NCBI RefSeq assembly: GCF_900105765.1
Contig: NZ_FNTX01000002.1
Span: 1,860,001-1,924,000 of the forward strand
Direction: 5' to 3'
From: Ruania alba
GTDB lineage: Bacteria; Actinomycetota; Actinomycetes; Actinomycetales; Beutenbergiaceae
DNA length: 64,000 nt
This document shows positions 61,325 through 64,000 of this stretch, one piece after another. The position numbers and the translations under genes are program-made. Position 1 is the stretch's first letter. Each line of letters opens with the position of its first letter. Under the pieces are notes generated by a model that was given only the letters and a program-made list of their open reading frames with translations, had not been told where the DNA came from and searched no databases.

Positions 61325-63349
61325 ATGGCTAGTCAGATCACAGGCTTCGGTCCGTACCTGGACGGCTCCTATGATGCGTCCCTTCAGGTACAGCTGAACG
61401 CGTACGAGCGCACGACGGCGCACCTCAGCGCCCGGCGGGCGGCGAGCGATGCGATGCGCACGCCCGAGGATGTCCGTGCTCGGCAGGAGGCTCTGCGCGC
61501 GTATGCCGACGGTGTCCTGGACGCAAGCTCCGCTGATCGTCCGGCGCCGACGGCGATCGTGACCGGGACCGTAGAGCGACCCACGTTCGTGCTGACCAAG
61601 CTCGTGCTTGAGACCGGTCCGACCCAGCGGGTCACAGCCAACCTCTACCTCCCCCGGGACACGACGGAGCGCACTGGCGCGGTGCTCTTCCTGTGCGGCC
61701 ACGCCGATGCAGGCAAGGCCGCTGCGCGATACCAGGCGTTCTGCGCGCGGCTCGCAAGCAACGGACTCGTCGTGATGGCGATCGACTCCATCGGCCAGGG
61801 CGAGCGCAAGAGCTACCTTGACGCCGCGGGCCGCGAAGAGGTCCCGGCCAACGTGGTGGAGCACAGCCACGCCGGGGTGCAGTGCTGGTGGACCGGCGAC
61901 ACGATCGCCCGGTACTTCGTTGACGACGCCCGGCGGGCGATCGACTACCTGTGCACCCGGCCCGAGGTCGACCCGGCACGCATCGGCGTGGCCGGCAACA
62001 GCGGTGGCAGCACGCAGGCCACCTGGCTGATGCTCATCGAGCCGCGCATCGCTGCGGCAGCACTGGGATGCTTCATCACCTCTCGGCAGTCGTACCAACG
62101 GTCCGGGGGCGCCCAGGACGCGGAGCAGATCCTCCCAGGCGGCGCGCTGATCGGCATCGATCACGAGGACTTTCTCATCGCCATGGCGCCACGCCCGGTG
62201 CTAGTGATGTCGGCGAACTCCGACTTCTTCCCAGTCGAAGGAGCGCACGAGACCGTCGAACGTGCAAGGCGGGCGTACGAGATACTCGGCAAGCCGGAGA
62301 GTCTCGGACACGTCCGGGCGGATCATCCGCACGGCCTCATGCCCGAGTTGGCGAAGGCGGGGGCCGAGTTCCTCGTGCGGCATCTCGGCAACGAACCGAC
62401 CGCCGCCATCGACTCCTCCGAGCCCGTTCCTATCCCCGAGGCAGAGCTGCTGTGCACCGCATCCGGGCGGCTGCGCGTGGACTACCCCGACACGCCACAC
62501 GTCTTCGAACTCAACCAGCAGCGGCTTCTCACTCTCAGGACGGCGCGCTCATCTTCGCCGGCGCAATGGCTCACCGATCAGGTCCACCGGCAGCGACGCA
62601 CGCCGTCGGAACTCTTTCCCCGATGGTCGCCTGCCGAGAACCACCGCCTCGGCGACGTCGAGGTGCGGAGCCATCGAGCGATGTGGTGGTCGGAGATCGA
62701 CGTGCTCAACGCAGGCGTACTCGTTGAACCAGCCGATCGACCGACGGCGGCGCTCGAGATCGCATGCTTCGCCACCGGGTCGGCGGAGCTCGCGGACCGC
62801 ACGGACTGGCTGACCGAGCGGGTCGCCGGTGGCGTCGCGGTGCTGGCGCTCGATGTCCGCGGTACTGGAGCTCTCACCCCGCATGAGATCAACCCCTTCC
62901 CGCTCGACGAGAACTACGGCACCCTCTACAAACTCATGACCGACCTCATCTGGCTCGGTGACAGCCTGGCTGCCGCGCGCGTATTCGACATCCTCCGTGC
63001 CGTCGAGCTCATCGCGCAGCATCGGGCCAAAGACCTGGGCGACTGCCCGATCCGCCTCTTCGGCGCTGGTCCAGGGGCGTTCCTCGGCTATCTCGCGGCC
63101 GCCATCGAGCCGCGGATTCAGCGGATCGAGCTCGAGTCGCCACCGCTCGATCCCACGACGGTCGTCGACACACGCATGCACGGTCCACAGAGCAACTGGC
63201 AGCACGTGATTCCCGGCATGGCCGTGCACTGCGGGCTCGAGGACCTGCTCCCGCTTTTCAACGGCAGAGACCTCCACATCCCGCAGCCCGCGGGTGCAGA
63301 TCTGGCCCCGACCCGGCGTCCGAACGACCTGGAGGTATATTCAGATTGA
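61325..63349 (+). CDS. Two-domain alpha/beta hydrolase (acetyl-xylan esterase-like)
   Basis: This protein of 674 residues has no signal peptide. The first domain has the hydrolase strand GAVLFLCGHADAGKAAARYQ, the nucleophile elbow IGVAGNSGGSTQATWL (Ser in GNSGG) and a possible catalytic His in RADHPHGLMPEL, resembling AXE1/CocE-like esterases. The C-terminal half repeats the fold, but its elbow position reads RLFGAGPGAFLGYLA with no Ser, so it looks inactive. It is 75 bp after the NgcG-like gene and may deacetylate or deacylate an imported glycan. The 3' end runs into an IS5 remnant (63341 onward) and may have been altered by it. Confidence 0.8.
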   Translation: MASQITGFGPYLDGSYDASLQVQLNAYERTTAHLSARRAASDAMRTPEDVRARQEALRAYADGVLDASSADRPAPTAIVTGTVERPTFVLTKLVLETGPTQRVTANLYLPRDTTERTGAVLFLCGHADAGKAAARYQAFCARLASNGLVVMAIDSIGQGERKSYLDAAGREEVPANVVEHSHAGVQCWWTGDTIARYFVDDARRAIDYLCTRPEVDPARIGVAGNSGGSTQATWLMLIEPRIAAAALGCFITSRQSYQRSGGAQDAEQILPGGALIGIDHEDFLIAMAPRPVLVMSANSDFFPVEGAHETVERARRAYEILGKPESLGHVRADHPHGLMPELAKAGAEFLVRHLGNEPTAAIDSSEPVPIPEAELLCTASGRLRVDYPDTPHVFELNQQRLLTLRTARSSSPAQWLTDQVHRQRRTPSELFPRWSPAENHRLGDVEVRSHRAMWWSEIDVLNAGVLVEPADRPTAALEIACFATGSAELADRTDWLTERVAGGVAVLALDVRGTGALTPHEINPFPLDENYGTLYKLMTDLIWLGDSLAAARVFDILRAVELIAQHRAKDLGDCPIRLFGAGPGAFLGYLAAAIEPRIQRIELESPPLDPTTVVDTRMHGPQSNWQHVIPGMAVHCGLEDLLPLFNGRDLHIPQPAGADLAPTRRPNDLEVYSD

Positions 63350-63830
63350 AGTGAGGGAGAACTCGAGCGCTATGACGATGGAGGCTGATTGGGGAATATT
63401 CGCAACGGTCCGCGGCCATCGGTCCGGAAGGTCGCCAGGACCTGAGATGGGCGATTACTTGTTCGATCTTATCGCGGATCGAATTCACTTCGGTGTTTAA
63501 CTTTCGCTGAGATGCGTGCTGTTCCTTCCGGGTAGTTGTCGTATCGGGCTGGTGGCCTCCAGCCGGATACATCTTTGTTGCCCAGATTTGTATGGCAGTC
63601 CTCATGTCCAGAATTCCTGAATCTCGCAATCCGCGGGCGTCGTGGGTCCTGCCCGGGGTGTGCTCGCAGACCCATGCCAGGTCCCGTTCAGCGTGCAGGC
63701 CACCTGAACGCTCAGGCTGGCAGGGCGGCGTTCGCCGGCCCATGGCTCGAGTGGCTCGGCCCAGGACTGGGACAGTAGCAACGTTCTGTCACCGCTGATC
63801 TCGCAGACCCCAGCACCTTCAGCGCCGGCA
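63341..63830 (-). pseudogene. IS5-family (DDE_Tnp_4) transposase, degraded
   Basis: Family segments appear in order but in different frames: GDRTLLLSQSWAEP, then LSVQVACTLNGT, ERDLAW...PGRTHDARGLRDSGILD, KLNTEVNSIRDKIEQVIAHL and SASIVIALEFSLTSI at the end (stop 63341). At least three frameshifts break the reading frame, so it is non-functional. It is the only mobile-element trace on the right side of the window. The remaining sequence to 64000 shows no gene I can support. Confidence 0.75.
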
Positions 63831-64000
63831 CCAGGGCTTTCGCGGTCGTTCCGACCTGGTGCGCAATGGACGCAGGCATGTCGCCTGTGCCAGTCGCCGC
63901 CGCGCATTGTCACGCGACCGCCCGGCCCCGCCGCGACCCCATCGAGCGGCCGCGACCGAACCGATCTCTCGAAGAGATCCTCTACTCATTGGCGGGCTTC

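Noticed and set aside
1-64000. CRISPR array, rRNA operon or phage genes
   Set aside because: No regularly spaced repeats, no rRNA sequence and no phage structural or integrase proteins were seen in the window.

Overview
The window is high-GC DNA with dense, overlapping genes, typical of an actinomycete. Several features fit the order Micrococcales (a Ruania/Beutenbergia/Georgenia-like organism): SoxR without SoxS, a PMT-type protein mannosyltransferase near rsmI, and many CUT1 sugar transporters without their own ATPases. The genus is inferred from gene content only. There are no rRNA genes, no convincing tRNA and no CRISPR array.

Layout. Positions 1-8 kb hold stress and efflux genes: an RND pump with a divergent MarR regulator, soxR with a textbook SoxR box driving a DsbA-like/quinone oxidoreductase/MFS operon, and an ABC-F gene broken by a frameshift. 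Positions 8-25.4 kb are mixed chromosomal genes: a membrane-anchored metallopeptidase, a glutathionyl-hydroquinone reductase-like protein, a GH20 hexosaminidase, an aldo/keto reductase, an MFS-PMT pair and rsmI. An ISL3-family composite element (15021-16856) carrying a DinB gene splits a DUF1905/YdeI-like gene, with an intact 8-bp target duplication. A small island between PMT and rsmI carries a VapBC remnant, a RibD/DHFR-like reductase and a probable hydroxyproline pair (ProR-family enzyme plus Ldh-family reductase).

Positions 25.9-63.3 kb are almost entirely sugar and sugar-acid catabolism in modules, most with a regulator: (a) two enolase-superfamily dehydratases, a uronate-dehydrogenase-like epimerase, a LacI regulator, ThuA and Gfo/Idh proteins; (b) LacI, a CUT1 transporter and a GH42 beta-galactosidase; (c) GntR, a CUT1 transporter and two large proteins of unknown specificity; (d) an enolase-superfamily dehydratase with a CUT1 transporter, plus kdgD, LysR and a kduD-like SDR, linked by a duplicated promoter element; (e) LacI, an NgcEFG-like transporter and a two-domain alpha/beta hydrolase. 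None of the four transporters has an ATPase gene, so a shared MsiK-type ATPase elsewhere is expected. The right edge is a degraded IS5-family transposase.

The strongest structural finding is the reconstructable insertion in the DUF1905 gene. The most promising uncharacterised biology is the 40.2-48.2 kb GntR locus, with its two unassigned large proteins between the solute-binding protein and permeases. Next is the duplicated promoter at 53.4 and 55.4 kb, which ties the hexarate modules into one regulon.
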